A stretch of DNA of 59,165 bases from Lachnospiraceae bacterium. Its GTDB lineage: Bacteria; Bacillota; Clostridia; Lachnospirales; Lachnospiraceae. Each line of letters starts with the position of its first letter. Position 1 is the first letter of the stretch. Of this stretch, positions 23,548 to 32,856 are shown one piece after another. The stretch spans positions 1 to 59,165 of the forward strand of contig JAFSRL010000022.1 of the NCBI GenBank assembly GCA_017446125.1, written 5' to 3'. A model generated the notes under the pieces. It was not told where the DNA came from. It saw only the letters and a list, made by a program, of their open reading frames with translations, and ran no database searches. The position numbers were made by a program, and so were the translations under genes.

Positions 23548-24795
23548 TTATTTCTTCTGAAGGAACTCCGGAATCTTTAATGATTTCTGCGGAACCTTGC
23601 CGCTGACTTCCGCCTGTTTCGCAAAGGATCCGATCGGTTTCACCGAAGGCTTTTCCGCCGCGGCGCCCTCGCCGGCTTCCGCCGCTGCCTGCGGGGTGGC
23701 TGCACCGCCGCCCGGCTTCGCGCCCGGGGCAAATCCCGCGCCCTTGCCTTCCTTCGCTGCGGCATTCGCCGCGTCCGCCGCGCTGAATGCCTCCGCTGCG
23801 GAAACAGGCTTCGCTTCCTTCTTCGGGAGTGAGCTCTTCACGCCCTTATCCGAAATGCCGGTCGCAATCACGGTGACCGTGCAGGTGTCGACCTGCGATT
23901 CATCGTACATCACGCCGAAGATGATATTGACATCGTCGCCCGCCAGGTTCTGGACATAGCTCGAGGCGTCGTTTGCGTCGACTAAGGTAATGTCGCCGGA
24001 GATGTTGATGAGGACGTTCGTTGCACCGTCGACCTTCGTCTCCAAAAGCGGCGATTCGACCGCCATCTTGACCGCATCCGCAGCCTTCTCCTCGCCCTGG
24101 CCCACACCGATGCCGATGTGTGCGATGCCCTTGTCCTTCATGACGGTTTCGACATCCGCGAAGTCCAGGTTGATGATTGCCGGGACATTGATTAAGTCCG
24201 TAATGCCCTGCACCGCCTGCTGCAACACCTCATCCGCCTTCTTTAAGGCATCCGGCATCGTTGTGCGGCGATCCACGATCTCAAGCAGCTTATCATTCGG
24301 GATGACAATCAACGTGTCAACGAAGTTCTTGATGTTATCGATGCCCATCAGGGCATTCTGCATGCGCACGCGCGCCTCAAAGGTGAAGGGCTTCGTCACA
24401 ACGCCGACGGTTAAGATGCCCATCTCCTTCGCGAGCTTCGCAATCACGGGTGCCGCACCGGTTCCGGTACCGCCGCCCATGCCGCAGGTGACGAACACCA
24501 TGTCCGCACCCTTCAACGCATTTGAGATTTCTTCCGAACTTTCTTCCGCTGCCTTCTGCCCGATTTCCGGCTTCGCACCGGCACCAAGGCCCTTGGTCAG
24601 CTTCTCTCCGATTTGTAATAACCGCGGCGCCTTGCAAAGGTCCAGCGCCTGCTTGTCGGTGTTGATACCGATGAAATCAACGCCCGTAATGTTCTCATCC
24701 ACCATGCGGTTGACCGCATTATTACCGGCACCGCCCACGCCCACGACAATGATTTTCGCCGCGGATTCGGTGTCGTTTGACTTAATCTCCAGCAA
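23548..24795 (-). CDS. ftsZ: Cell division GTPase FtsZ
   Basis: 415 residues. The GTPase domain has GVGGAGNNAVNRM and the tubulin signature GGGTGTGAAPVIA; the T7 loop region NLDFADVETVMKDKG is intact. A roughly 90-residue Ala/Gly/Pro-rich linker leads to the C-terminal peptide KIPEFLQKK, which binds membrane tethers. It forms the Z ring at midcell. The start is a TTG (24795) placed seven bases after AAGGAGG, giving MLEIKSND; the longer ATG frame (24816) would run through the ribosome site. No ftsA lies beside it. A dedicated promoter and a strong terminator surround it. Confidence 0.98.
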   Translation of the reverse strand: MLEIKSNDTESAAKIIVVGVGGAGNNAVNRMVDENITGVDFIGINTDKQALDLCKAPRLLQIGEKLTKGLGAGAKPEIGQKAAEESSEEISNALKGADMVFVTCGMGGGTGTGAAPVIAKLAKEMGILTVGVVTKPFTFEARVRMQNALMGIDNIKNFVDTLIVIPNDKLLEIVDRRTTMPDALKKADEVLQQAVQGITDLINVPAIINLDFADVETVMKDKGIAHIGIGVGQGEEKAADAVKMAVESPLLETKVDGATNVLINISGDITLVDANDASSYVQNLAGDDVNIIFGVMYDESQVDTCTVTVIATGISDKGVKSSLPKKEAKPVSAAEAFSAADAANAAAKEGKGAGFAPGAKPGGGAATPQAAAEAGEGAAAEKPSVKPIGSFAKQAEVSGKVPQKSLKIPEFLQKK

Positions 24796-24838
24796 GGTAC
24801 TCCTCCTTAGATACAACCCAAAAACTTTATACTAAGAT

Positions 24839-24867
24839 ATCATAGCCTTATTTCCCGAAAATCGCAA
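24839..24867 (-). promoter_or_regulatory. Internal ftsZ promoter
   Basis: TTGCGA (24867-24862), exactly 17 bases, then TATGAT (24844-24839), in the 80-base gap after ftsQ/divIB. It would let ftsZ be made in excess of the upstream division proteins. Confidence 0.75.
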
Positions 24868-24875
24868 CCTTTTTT

Positions 24876-25601
24876 TTACCTGATTTCTTCAAACGATATA
24901 TTGTTAGTATTCCTATCATAATCCCGCATATTAAGGATTCCCTTGCGTCCTTCAAGGGCCGGTAAAAAGGATTGCAGCCGGATGATTTTGTCCTCCGTTT
25001 CGTTATCAAAGGTGCCCATTGTGACCTCGACCTCTTCAAAATATAAGTAAATGTTATAGGCGGAATCGAAGGAAATCCTATCCACCCGCAGTTCGTATTT
25101 GTTCAAAAGCTGCGTGAGATTTAAAATGGTCGAAAACACCTCCTCGTTTTCCACCGGAAGCTTTTCGTGCAGCACCGCATGGGAAAAATCGAGTCCCATC
25201 ACAAGCGGGATGTTAGAAGTCGCAACGCTCGAGCTCTCAACGATGATGCCCTCCCGGTCAAAGTACAGATAGCGGTCGAGGTACGAAATGTAGCCCGCCA
25301 AAGCCTTCTCGTACACATTGATCCGCACGGCGTTCGGGGAAACGATGCTCACATCCATCTTCTCCACAAAGGGAATGCCGGTGACGCTTTTGTTGCGATA
25401 CTTCAGGGAAAGAAACAGCGAGTTGTAGGAAAGCTTTGAATCGAGCACCATCTCCGAAATCTCTTCATCCGTGTAGTACACGTTGCCGTCCACATAAACA
25501 TTCGTGATGCGGTAGGTGCGCACGATATAAAAAAGCACCGCGGCGATGGCCAAAACCGCAACCGCCGCGATGATGATAACGACCTTTGTTCGTTTCTTCA
25601 C
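24876..25601 (-). CDS. ftsQ: Cell division protein FtsQ/DivIB
   Basis: 241 residues: a short basic cytoplasmic start, one membrane segment (about 7-27), then a POTRA-type domain (YRITNVYVDGNVYYTDEEI) and a beta domain. It belongs to the divisome subcomplex with FtsL and the septal transglycosylase/transpeptidase. The sequence is divergent but position after ftsW and before ftsZ supports the call. Its ATG overlaps the ftsW stop by 4 bases. Similar proteins in Bacillus are called DivIB. Confidence 0.88.
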   Translation of the reverse strand: MKKRTKVVIIIAAVAVLAIAAVLFYIVRTYRITNVYVDGNVYYTDEEISEMVLDSKLSYNSLFLSLKYRNKSVTGIPFVEKMDVSIVSPNAVRINVYEKALAGYISYLDRYLYFDREGIIVESSSVATSNIPLVMGLDFSHAVLHEKLPVENEEVFSTILNLTQLLNKYELRVDRISFDSAYNIYLYFEEVEVTMGTFDNETEDKIIRLQSFLPALEGRKGILNMRDYDRNTNNISFEEIR

Positions 25602-26827
25602 GCGTTGATTCTCCTTGCGACGCTCATCACAAGCCCCATCTCCGCCATGAGGAAGAGGATGGAGGTGCCGCCGTAGGAAATGAAGGGCAGCGTGATGCCC
25701 GTGTTGGGAATCGTGTTCGTTACGACCGCGATGTTCAAAATCACCTGAATCATGATGTGCGCCATAACACCCACGGTAATCATCGCGCCGAACCGGTCGG
25801 GCGCATTGTTCGCGATGACAAACAGTCTCCAGATCAACACCATGAACAGCACCATGACCAAAAAGGCGCCGAAGAGTCCCAGCTCCTCACAGATAATCGA
25901 AAAGATCATGTCGTTTTGCGCTTCCGGAACGAACCCGAGCTTCTGCATGCTCTGCCCCAGGCCCTTGCCCAGGATGCCGCCGCTTCCGATGGCGTAAAGC
26001 CCCTGCACGGTCTGGAATCCCTTCTCATACGCCTCCGGATTCAGCCAGACCTGGATGCGGTGGAATCGAAAGCCCGCTTCCGCGACGGACTCCACGTTCA
26101 TAATCAGATAAACGATCACAGCCGCCACCGCGGCAAACAGCGCACCGATCAACACAAAGTTCTTATAATCCGGTGTCGCGACAAAGAGCATGACTAAGGC
26201 GATGCCAAAGACAATGAGCGCAGAGCTTAAGTTGTCCGTGATGAGGTAGAGCATCCCCGCGACCGGCAGCGTGACACCCAAAAAGATGAGCTTTCCCTTC
26301 ATGATAGCAAGATTCCTGCCCAGCTTGCAGACCAGCGCCGCCAAAAAGATGATGAGGCCGATCTTCGCAATCTCTGCGGGCTGGATGGAGGTGCCGCCGA
26401 CCTTGATCCAGCGTCTTGCGCCGTTCTTCTCTATCCCTAAGGGCGTCAAAACAAGCAGCAGGGAAATGACGCTCACCACATAAGCGGGAACGTAAAGCTT
26501 CTTCCAGAAGCCGTACGGAATGAGGGCCGTCACAATCATGACCACGGCACCCAATGCCGTTGCAATCAACTGGTGCCTGAAATAGTAGGTCGGATCTCCC
26601 ATCGTCAGCGATGCGTTATAAGAGCTCGTGGAAAAGAGCATCAAAAGGCCGAAGGCACACAGCACGATGATCGTAAAGATTAGCGAATAGTCAATGTACC
26701 CGACCTTCGGCATCGCCGCTTCAATGGTCTGTACGGCAGGCGGGTTCATGCTCCGTACCGGCCGGATCCTTCTGCGGTTTAAGCGTATGTTGTTTCTGCG
26801 TTCCGAAAAATCCACTCTGCTGACCAT
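25598..26827 (-). CDS. ftsW: Septal peptidoglycan polymerase FtsW
   Basis: 409 residues of the SEDS family with about ten membrane helices. Conserved features include the GARRWIKVGGTSIQPAEIAKI segment (read as GARRWI and SIQPAE), a periplasmic loop with a conserved Asp, and GITLPFISYGGTS near the C-terminus. It polymerises lipid II glycan at the septum with the class B PBP encoded two genes upstream. It lies 16 bases after murD. GGGAG precedes the ATG. SpoVE is the sporulation paralogue and cannot be excluded from sequence alone. Confidence 0.95.
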   Translation of the reverse strand: MVSRVDFSERRNNIRLNRRRIRPVRSMNPPAVQTIEAAMPKVGYIDYSLIFTIIVLCAFGLLMLFSTSSYNASLTMGDPTYYFRHQLIATALGAVVMIVTALIPYGFWKKLYVPAYVVSVISLLLVLTPLGIEKNGARRWIKVGGTSIQPAEIAKIGLIIFLAALVCKLGRNLAIMKGKLIFLGVTLPVAGMLYLITDNLSSALIVFGIALVMLFVATPDYKNFVLIGALFAAVAAVIVYLIMNVESVAEAGFRFHRIQVWLNPEAYEKGFQTVQGLYAIGSGGILGKGLGQSMQKLGFVPEAQNDMIFSIICEELGLFGAFLVMVLFMVLIWRLFVIANNAPDRFGAMITVGVMAHIMIQVILNIAVVTNTIPNTGITLPFISYGGTSILFLMAEMGLVMSVARRINA

Positions 26828-26843
26828 ATCACATACTCCCGTT

Positions 26844-28208
26844 TTATTTCAAGCGGTTCACATACTCCTTGAAAACACGTCCTCTGGTTTCGTAATTCGT
26901 AAACATATCCCAGCTTGCGCAGGCGGGGGAAAGCAACACCGCGTCTCCCTTTTCCGCCACCTTAGTGGCATGCTTCAACGCATCCTCGAAGCTGTCGCAG
27001 AAGGTGATTGCGTCAAAGCCATGCTCTTTCGCGCACGCGGCAATCTTTTCCTTTGTTTCCCCGATTAAGACAAGCTCCTTCACCTTCCCGTCGAAGGAGT
27101 CAATCCAGTCGCTGTAATCCGCGTCCTTGTCGTAGCCTCCGCCAATCAAAACGGTGGGCTTCACCATCGCGCGGATTCCCTGAATCGCGGCATCGGGATT
27201 CGTCGCCTTGGAGTCGTTGTAATAGTCGACGCCCGCCTTCGTTGCCGTAAACTCGATGCGGTGCTCAACCGCCTTGAAGTGCCGCACCACATGTAAAATG
27301 GTGTCTAAGGGCACCTCCATGGCAAGCGCGATTGCCAAAGCCGCCATGACGTTCTCGACATTGCAGATTCCGACCAGGTGCATGTCGTGCCGGTTCATGA
27401 TGCGGATGGGCATGCCGCCCTGCGCCATCAGGATGTCGTCGCCCTGTAAGTAAATGCCGTTTTCCAAAGGCTTCGTCGAGGAAAAGTAAACGACCTTTGC
27501 GCCCACCTGCTCGCCGATGGCTCTGGTGTATTCGTTGTCGTAGTTTAAGACGCAGGTGTCCTCCTTGGTCTGTAAGTGCGCCACCTGTGCCTTGTAATGC
27601 GCGTACGCCTCCATCGTGTGATGGCGGTTTAGGTGATCCGGCGTGATGTTCAAAATCGCGGACACATGCGCGTGGAAGGCATCGAGTGCCTCAAGCTGGA
27701 AGCTCGACACCTCCGCCACCACGACGGATTCCATCGTTGTCAAAGCCGCGCGTTCCGCAAAGGAGTACCCGATGTTGCCCACCAAAACCACGTCCTTGAA
27801 ATGCGCCTTCATGATTTCATACACAAGGGTTGTGGTTGTGGTCTTGCCGTTGGTTCCGGTGATTGCGACAAGCGTTCCCAGGGAATAACGGAAGGCAAAC
27901 TCGATTTCACTCCACACCGGAATGCCGCGCTCTTTGAACGAGTTGATAAACGGTGTGTCCAGGGGCACCGCGGGCGACGGGATGACAACGGCGATTTCAT
28001 CTTCGACGTCCTTCGGCAATGCGCCGATGTGCACGAAAACGCGCTCCCGGTCTTCTTTGCGCAGCTTCTCGCGGACCTCTTCTGCCGTCACCTTTTCGTT
28101 CTGTTCCAAAACATGCACAACCGCGCCCTGCTCCAGTAAAAGCTTGACGCTGCCCACGCCGGAAAGTCCGGTCCCTATAACGAGTGCCTGCTTCTCTTTT
28201 AACTCCAT
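26844..28208 (-). CDS. murD: UDP-N-acetylmuramoyl-alanine--D-glutamate ligase
   Basis: 454 residues. The N-terminal Rossmann domain starts GTGLSGVGSVKLLL; the central ATP-binding motif is GTNGKTTTTTLVYEI; NITPDHLNRH and the C-terminal NDSKATNPDA are conserved. It adds D-glutamate to UDP-MurNAc-Ala in the cytoplasm. It lies 3 bases after mraY. The next Mur ligases (murC, murF) and murG are not in this cluster. Confidence 0.98.
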   Translation of the reverse strand: MELKEKQALVIGTGLSGVGSVKLLLEQGAVVHVLEQNEKVTAEEVREKLRKEDRERVFVHIGALPKDVEDEIAVVIPSPAVPLDTPFINSFKERGIPVWSEIEFAFRYSLGTLVAITGTNGKTTTTTLVYEIMKAHFKDVVLVGNIGYSFAERAALTTMESVVVAEVSSFQLEALDAFHAHVSAILNITPDHLNRHHTMEAYAHYKAQVAHLQTKEDTCVLNYDNEYTRAIGEQVGAKVVYFSSTKPLENGIYLQGDDILMAQGGMPIRIMNRHDMHLVGICNVENVMAALAIALAMEVPLDTILHVVRHFKAVEHRIEFTATKAGVDYYNDSKATNPDAAIQGIRAMVKPTVLIGGGYDKDADYSDWIDSFDGKVKELVLIGETKEKIAACAKEHGFDAITFCDSFEDALKHATKVAEKGDAVLLSPACASWDMFTNYETRGRVFKEYVNRLK

Positions 28209-28211
28209 CCC

Positions 28212-29201
28212 TTACCTCAGTGCCGCATACCCGATCAGGGACATGAGAATCGTCACCGCGCTGAACACGTAAACGACGCGTGTCTCTGACCAGCCCGAAA
28301 GCTCAAAGTGATGATGAATGGGCGCCATCTTAAAGATGCGCTTGCCCTTCGTTGCCTTAAAGTAGCTCACCTGCATCACGACGGAGAGCACTTCGATTGC
28401 GTAAATGAATCCCACAATCGGAATGAACAGGGGCGTGTTGGTCACATACGCCATGCCCGTCACGAAGCCGCCGATTGCAAGCGAGCCCGTGTCGCCCATC
28501 ATGACGCGCGCGGGGTACACGTTGTATAAAAGGTATCCCAAAAGGCCGCCCGTAAACGCCGCCGCAAAGGGGGAGGCGCCGGTGCCGTTTGCCACCGCAC
28601 AGACCGTATAAAAGGCCGCCACCACCGCAGTCACGCTGCCGCACAGCCCGTCGACGCCGTCGGTAAAGTTCGTTCCGTTGGCGGTCGCCAATGCGATGAC
28701 GTAAAACGCGGGGATTGCAAGAATCCCTAAATCAATCACACCGCCCTTCACAAACGGAATGCGCATGGAAAGGTCCACTTCGGAAACGTTGATTAAGTAA
28801 AGCAAAAAAACGGTTGCCGCAATGCCCTGTCCCAAAAGCTTCTGCTTCGGCGTCAGCCCGAGATTGCGCTTCTTTACGACCTTGATGTAATCATCCACAA
28901 AGCCCACCGCGCCAAAGCCGTAGGTCAGAATCAGGACCGGCACGATTTCCTTGTAGCCGCGCACGTAAAAGAGGGCGACAAAGAGCGCCGGCAGCAAGAA
29001 CAGCACACCGCCCATCGTGGGGGTTCCGCCCTTTTTCTTGTGGGAGTCCGGTCCCTCCGCAAGCTCCGTCTGACCGATGTGCAGCCTGTGTAAGGCGGGA
29101 ATGACAACGGGTCCCATTGCCGCCGCGAACGCGAACGACAAAAGAACCGGTAAAATCCTGTGCATGAACACCTGCCCTGCGGGGTTGGATAAGTAATCCA
29201 T
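28212..29201 (-). CDS. mraY: Phospho-N-acetylmuramoyl-pentapeptide transferase
   Basis: 329 residues with about ten membrane helices. Catalytic Asp pairs lie in GFVDDYIKVVKKRN and in NFTDGVDGLCGSV; the HHHFE motif (PIHHHFELSG) is near the C-terminus. KKKGGTPTMGG is the conserved cytoplasmic loop. It makes lipid I from UDP-MurNAc-pentapeptide and undecaprenyl phosphate. AAGGAG lies before the ATG. Confidence 0.98.
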   Translation of the reverse strand: MDYLSNPAGQVFMHRILPVLLSFAFAAAMGPVVIPALHRLHIGQTELAEGPDSHKKKGGTPTMGGVLFLLPALFVALFYVRGYKEIVPVLILTYGFGAVGFVDDYIKVVKKRNLGLTPKQKLLGQGIAATVFLLYLINVSEVDLSMRIPFVKGGVIDLGILAIPAFYVIALATANGTNFTDGVDGLCGSVTAVVAAFYTVCAVANGTGASPFAAAFTGGLLGYLLYNVYPARVMMGDTGSLAIGGFVTGMAYVTNTPLFIPIVGFIYAIEVLSVVMQVSYFKATKGKRIFKMAPIHHHFELSGWSETRVVYVFSAVTILMSLIGYAALR

Positions 29202-29216
29202 CGTCTCCTTCTTTCG

Positions 29217-31412
29217 TTACAATCCGTCCGGTAGGCTCTGCGCGTTGAACACTTCGCCTGTTTCCGGATCAATCATGGTGCCGGTTGCGGGGTCCACATA
29301 GTAGCCCGTCTCTTCATCAATCTCAAAGCTTTCAAAGAAGGGAGCCTCGCTTTCCTCCTCCAAAAGATCCGTGTATTCCTCATCCGGAACATCCGTCCCT
29401 TCGTATACGGCGGGTTCTGTGTCCTGCTGTTCCTCTTCCGCCTCCACCTGCGCCTCGTCCGTGCGAATCCAGGCGCTCTCCAAATTCTCAAGCTCCTTCG
29501 CTTCTTCCTCCGTCAGGGTCTCCGTCATGGGGATTCCCAAGTACGGCAGGGTTTCCGTTAAGATGCTGCGCACGATGCGCGTTGCGTACTTTGCGTCGTC
29601 CTGTCTTGCGGCGTTCGCGCGGTCGACCACGACATAGATGGCGATCTGCGGGTCCACGGCCGGTGCGTGTCCCATGAAGGAAACCACGTACTCACGGTTG
29701 CCTCTGGGCAGGGTTTCCGCGGTGCCCGTCTTTCCGCCGATCATATATCCCGCGGGACGCGCCGTTTTTCCCGTTCCGTTTTCGCCCGAAACCACGAGGT
29801 TGCAGTCCCTTAAAATCTGCTCCGAGGTCGAGGGGGAAACGGTCTGGCGCAGGACACGTGGCTCGATGTTTTTGATTGTCGCGCCGGACGAGGACAACAC
29901 CTTGCTCACCATGTGCGGCTCGTAGTAGTTGCCGCCGTTGATCAGTGAGCAATACCCGGAAATCATCTCGATCATCGACACGTTAAAGCTCTGGCCGAAG
30001 GAGTTGGTGGCAAGCTCCGAGGGTCCTAACTGGGATGCCGTGTAGGTCAGTCCCACGGTCCTGACTTCTCCGGCAAGGTCGATACCGGTGCGCAGTCCGA
30101 AGCCGAAGCGGTTTTGCGCCGCCGCAAACTTTGCCGCGCCCTCCGCCTGGGACACCTTCATCATCACAACGTTGCAGGACTGCTCAATGCCGCCCGCAAC
30201 GGAGATGTTGCCGTGACCAAAACCGCCGTGACACTGGATGGGCCAGCCGCCCACCTCAAGCTCGCCCGTGCAGTTGTAAACCTCTTCGCCCGTGATCGAT
30301 CCGTCCTCGATTGCGCCGGCAATCGTAAAGGGCTTCGCAACAGAACCCGGCTCATACGTGTCCGTAATGCAGAAGTTTTTCCAGAGCGCGTTGTAGTTCT
30401 GGAATAACAAATCGCCCTCCAAGGTGCTCACGTTTTCTTCCGTGATGTACTCGCCGGTCCTGTTCCCGTTTTCATCCACCATGGGCTGGCCGATTAAGGC
30501 GTCCTTGTTTCTGGTGTCGTTCAAATCAAAAAACGGTGCGCCCGCCATCGCCAGGATGTTGCCGGTGTTCACCTCCATGATGATGCAGCCCACATTGTGT
30601 GCGCCGTTCGCGGTGCGGACGTTGTTCTTGTATTCCTCGTTGAACTCCCGCAGGTACTTTGTCACGATGGTCTGGATGTTTCCGTCAATCGTTGAGACGA
30701 TGGTGTTTCCGTCTTCCGCCGGAATCGTGGTGCGCTCTAAGTTCAAGTCGTCGTCAAGGTAGCCGAACTCCCTGCCGGGATTGCCGTTCAATACATCGTC
30801 ATAGTATTCCTCAAGTCCGTAGGTGCCCTCATTGTCGCCGGTCGTAAACCCGATCACGTCAGAGGCGAGCGTCCCGTTCGGATACTTGCGGATGTAGTTT
30901 TCCTCGAACCAGATGCCCTTTACGTTTTCGTCGTAGGTTTCTGACGCACTGTCCTGCAGCGCACGAAAGCCCGCGATTTCGTCAAAGGTCATCGTCTTTT
31001 TCAAAATATAATAACGGGAGTCCGGGTGTGTCGAAACGTAACTCCTGATTTGTGTCACGTCCAGCCCGAACTCCTTTTGCAGTGCGTTTAAGGTCGGTTC
31101 CAGATACGCTTCCTTGTCCGTCAACTGTGTGGTGTCAAGGATGATGTTGTAAACCTTTTCGCTGTAGGCAAGTACCGTTCCGTTTGCGTCGACGATGTCG
31201 CCGCGCCTAAACGGGATGGTCGTCGAATCATACCGCTGCTGGGAAAGCACCTTGCGGCTGTAGTTCTCTCCCTCGTCGCGGTTGATTAAAATGAGGCGGA
31301 TGCTTAAGCCGACAAAGGCAAGTGCCGCAAGCACAAAGACCCAGATCAGCTTCTTTCTCATGGAATTGGTAAAACGCTGCGGTTTCTCCCGCACTTTTCT
31401 TGCTTCCGCCAA
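29217..31412 (-). CDS. ftsI: Class B penicillin-binding protein (FtsI/PBP2B/SpoVD-like)
   Basis: 731 residues. One N-terminal membrane anchor (about 20-42) is followed by a dimerization domain and a transpeptidase domain with SVAK (357-360, acyl-enzyme Ser357), SCN (412-414) and KTG (561-563). It cross-links septal peptidoglycan as FtsW's partner. There is no PASTA domain; instead a roughly 85-residue tail after 645 is strongly acidic. TTG 31412 is the likely start (AAGGGA upstream); an ATG 17 codons later lacks a ribosome site. It lies 12 bases after ftsL. SpoVD is a sporulation relative in the same genomic place, so the exact paralogue is uncertain. Confidence 0.93.
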   Translation of the reverse strand: MAEARKVREKPQRFTNSMRKKLIWVFVLAALAFVGLSIRLILINRDEGENYSRKVLSQQRYDSTTIPFRRGDIVDANGTVLAYSEKVYNIILDTTQLTDKEAYLEPTLNALQKEFGLDVTQIRSYVSTHPDSRYYILKKTMTFDEIAGFRALQDSASETYDENVKGIWFEENYIRKYPNGTLASDVIGFTTGDNEGTYGLEEYYDDVLNGNPGREFGYLDDDLNLERTTIPAEDGNTIVSTIDGNIQTIVTKYLREFNEEYKNNVRTANGAHNVGCIIMEVNTGNILAMAGAPFFDLNDTRNKDALIGQPMVDENGNRTGEYITEENVSTLEGDLLFQNYNALWKNFCITDTYEPGSVAKPFTIAGAIEDGSITGEEVYNCTGELEVGGWPIQCHGGFGHGNISVAGGIEQSCNVVMMKVSQAEGAAKFAAAQNRFGFGLRTGIDLAGEVRTVGLTYTASQLGPSELATNSFGQSFNVSMIEMISGYCSLINGGNYYEPHMVSKVLSSSGATIKNIEPRVLRQTVSPSTSEQILRDCNLVVSGENGTGKTARPAGYMIGGKTGTAETLPRGNREYVVSFMGHAPAVDPQIAIYVVVDRANAARQDDAKYATRIVRSILTETLPYLGIPMTETLTEEEAKELENLESAWIRTDEAQVEAEEEQQDTEPAVYEGTDVPDEEYTDLLEEESEAPFFESFEIDEETGYYVDPATGTMIDPETGEVFNAQSLPDGL

Positions 31413-31424
31413 TGGTGAAATCCC

Positions 31425-31883
31425 TTACTTTGTGTTCTCCGCGGGAATCTCCGCCATCTGGTGCACATAGTCGTCGTTGCCCGCGTCGGAGTAAATGACG
31501 ATCTGACCTTCCTTCGCATACTGCATGCCCAGCTCCTCGATGGCAATCCGCTTGATTTCCTCAAGGTTCACGCTCGAGTTTGCCCTGGCATACGCCTCGT
31601 CGTTTGTGCGGCGCAAGGTGTTTAATTCACTCTCCAGGGTCGCGATGTTCTTGATGCTCGCGGTGATGGAAGCGTTCACCAGGATGTACCAGGACAGGCA
31701 CAGCGCAATCATGCCCACCGCGGCAATCATAAAGCCGAAGAACGCCACATTCCAGCGACGGGTTTTGCGCCTTCTTCCGGCTGCCGCCCCGGCGCTTCTC
31801 CTGACCTCGCGCACAGGACGCTCTTCGACTTGACGCTCCCTGCGTACGGTGTTGCCGTCAACATAGACTCGATTTTCTCTCAT
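31425..31883 (-). CDS. ftsL: FtsL-like division protein
   Basis: 152 residues: an Arg-rich cytoplasmic N-terminus (about 1-45), one membrane segment (about 49-72), then a coiled coil (IKNIATLESELNTLRRTNDEA) and a short tail. Sequence conservation in FtsL is poor, so the call rests on this topology plus position between rsmH and the class B PBP. It would bind DivIB and DivIC and activate FtsW-PBP. AAGGAG lies upstream of the ATG. Confidence 0.85.
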   Translation of the reverse strand: MRENRVYVDGNTVRRERQVEERPVREVRRSAGAAAGRRRKTRRWNVAFFGFMIAAVGMIALCLSWYILVNASITASIKNIATLESELNTLRRTNDEAYARANSSVNLEEIKRIAIEELGMQYAKEGQIVIYSDAGNDDYVHQMAEIPAENTK

Positions 31884-31914
31884 GCTTCAACTCCTTGATT
31901 GTGATGTGTGTGGG

Positions 31915-32847
31915 TTAAACGTGTTCAAATATCCTTAAATGCGCGCTCTGTGCGCGGTGGTTTTTCTCCAGCTCCTCTTCCGTAGCGGTTATCGCCTTTT
32001 TCTTTACAATCCGCCCTTTGGGCTTCTTGCCGCAGACGCAGACCGGAAACGACGGCGGGCAGGTACAGGGGTTTTCCGCCTGCCGGAAGCACTTCTTGAC
32101 GATCTTGTCCTCGAGCGAATGGAAGGTGATGATGGCAAGCCTTCCGGAGGGCGCAAGGAAGTCGATCATCCCGGGGATGGCGTTCTCAAGGACCTCCAGC
32201 TCGCGGTTACAGGCGATGCGCAGTGCCTGGAAGGTCCGCTTGGACGGATGTCCCTTGCCCTGCCGCATGCGCGCCGGAATTGCCGCCTTGATGATCTCGT
32301 TTAATTCAAAGGTCGTCTCCACCGGGTGCAGTGCTCTTTGTTTGACAATGTGCTTTGCGATGTTCTTCGCAAACGGCTCCTCGCCGTAGTCTCTTATTAT
32401 ATGGAAGAGTTCCGTCTCGTCGTATTCGTTGACGATGGTACGGGCGCTTATTTCCTGCGCGGTGTCCATCCGCATGTCGAGCGGCGCATCCATCCGGTAG
32501 GAGAAGCCCCGAACCGCATCATCGAACTGGTGCGAGGAAACGCCGATGTCGAGCAGGATGCCGTTTGCCTTCTCAACGCCTTCTTCCTTCATACGCGTAA
32601 CGGCGTTTTCGTAATTGTCCTTCGTGATCATCACGCGGTCTTGAAACGGTGCTAAGCGCTTCGTTGCTTCCGCGATTGCGTCCGCATCCTTATCGAAGCC
32701 GTACAGGCGACCGCCCTCGTCTAAGCGCTTCGCGATCTCGTACGCGTGTCCCGCGCCGCCCAAGGTGCCGTCCGCATAAATGCCGTCAGGCTTAACTTGC
32801 AGCGCGTCAATCGTTTCGTTTAACAGGACCGGAATGTGATACGTCAC
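31915..32847 (-). CDS. rsmH: 16S rRNA (cytosine1402-N4)-methyltransferase
   Basis: 310 residues. YHIPVLLNETIDAL starts the family; the SAM-binding ADGTLGGAGHAYEIAKRL and the LLDIGVSSHQFDDAVRGFSYR motif are present, and the C-terminal SLEDKIVKKCFR and CPPSFPVCVCG are typical. It methylates the P-site region of 16S rRNA. The start is GTG 32847 with AAGGA overlapping the mraZ stop codon region, so translation is coupled to mraZ. Confidence 0.98.
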   Translation of the reverse strand: MTYHIPVLLNETIDALQVKPDGIYADGTLGGAGHAYEIAKRLDEGGRLYGFDKDADAIAEATKRLAPFQDRVMITKDNYENAVTRMKEEGVEKANGILLDIGVSSHQFDDAVRGFSYRMDAPLDMRMDTAQEISARTIVNEYDETELFHIIRDYGEEPFAKNIAKHIVKQRALHPVETTFELNEIIKAAIPARMRQGKGHPSKRTFQALRIACNRELEVLENAIPGMIDFLAPSGRLAIITFHSLEDKIVKKCFRQAENPCTCPPSFPVCVCGKKPKGRIVKKKAITATEEELEKNHRAQSAHLRIFEHV

Positions 32848-32856
32848 GTTATTTCC

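Noticed and set aside
23990..24835. 281-codon plus-strand ORF opposite ftsZ
   Set aside because: ftsZ is unambiguous; the long shadow comes from GC-rich codon use.
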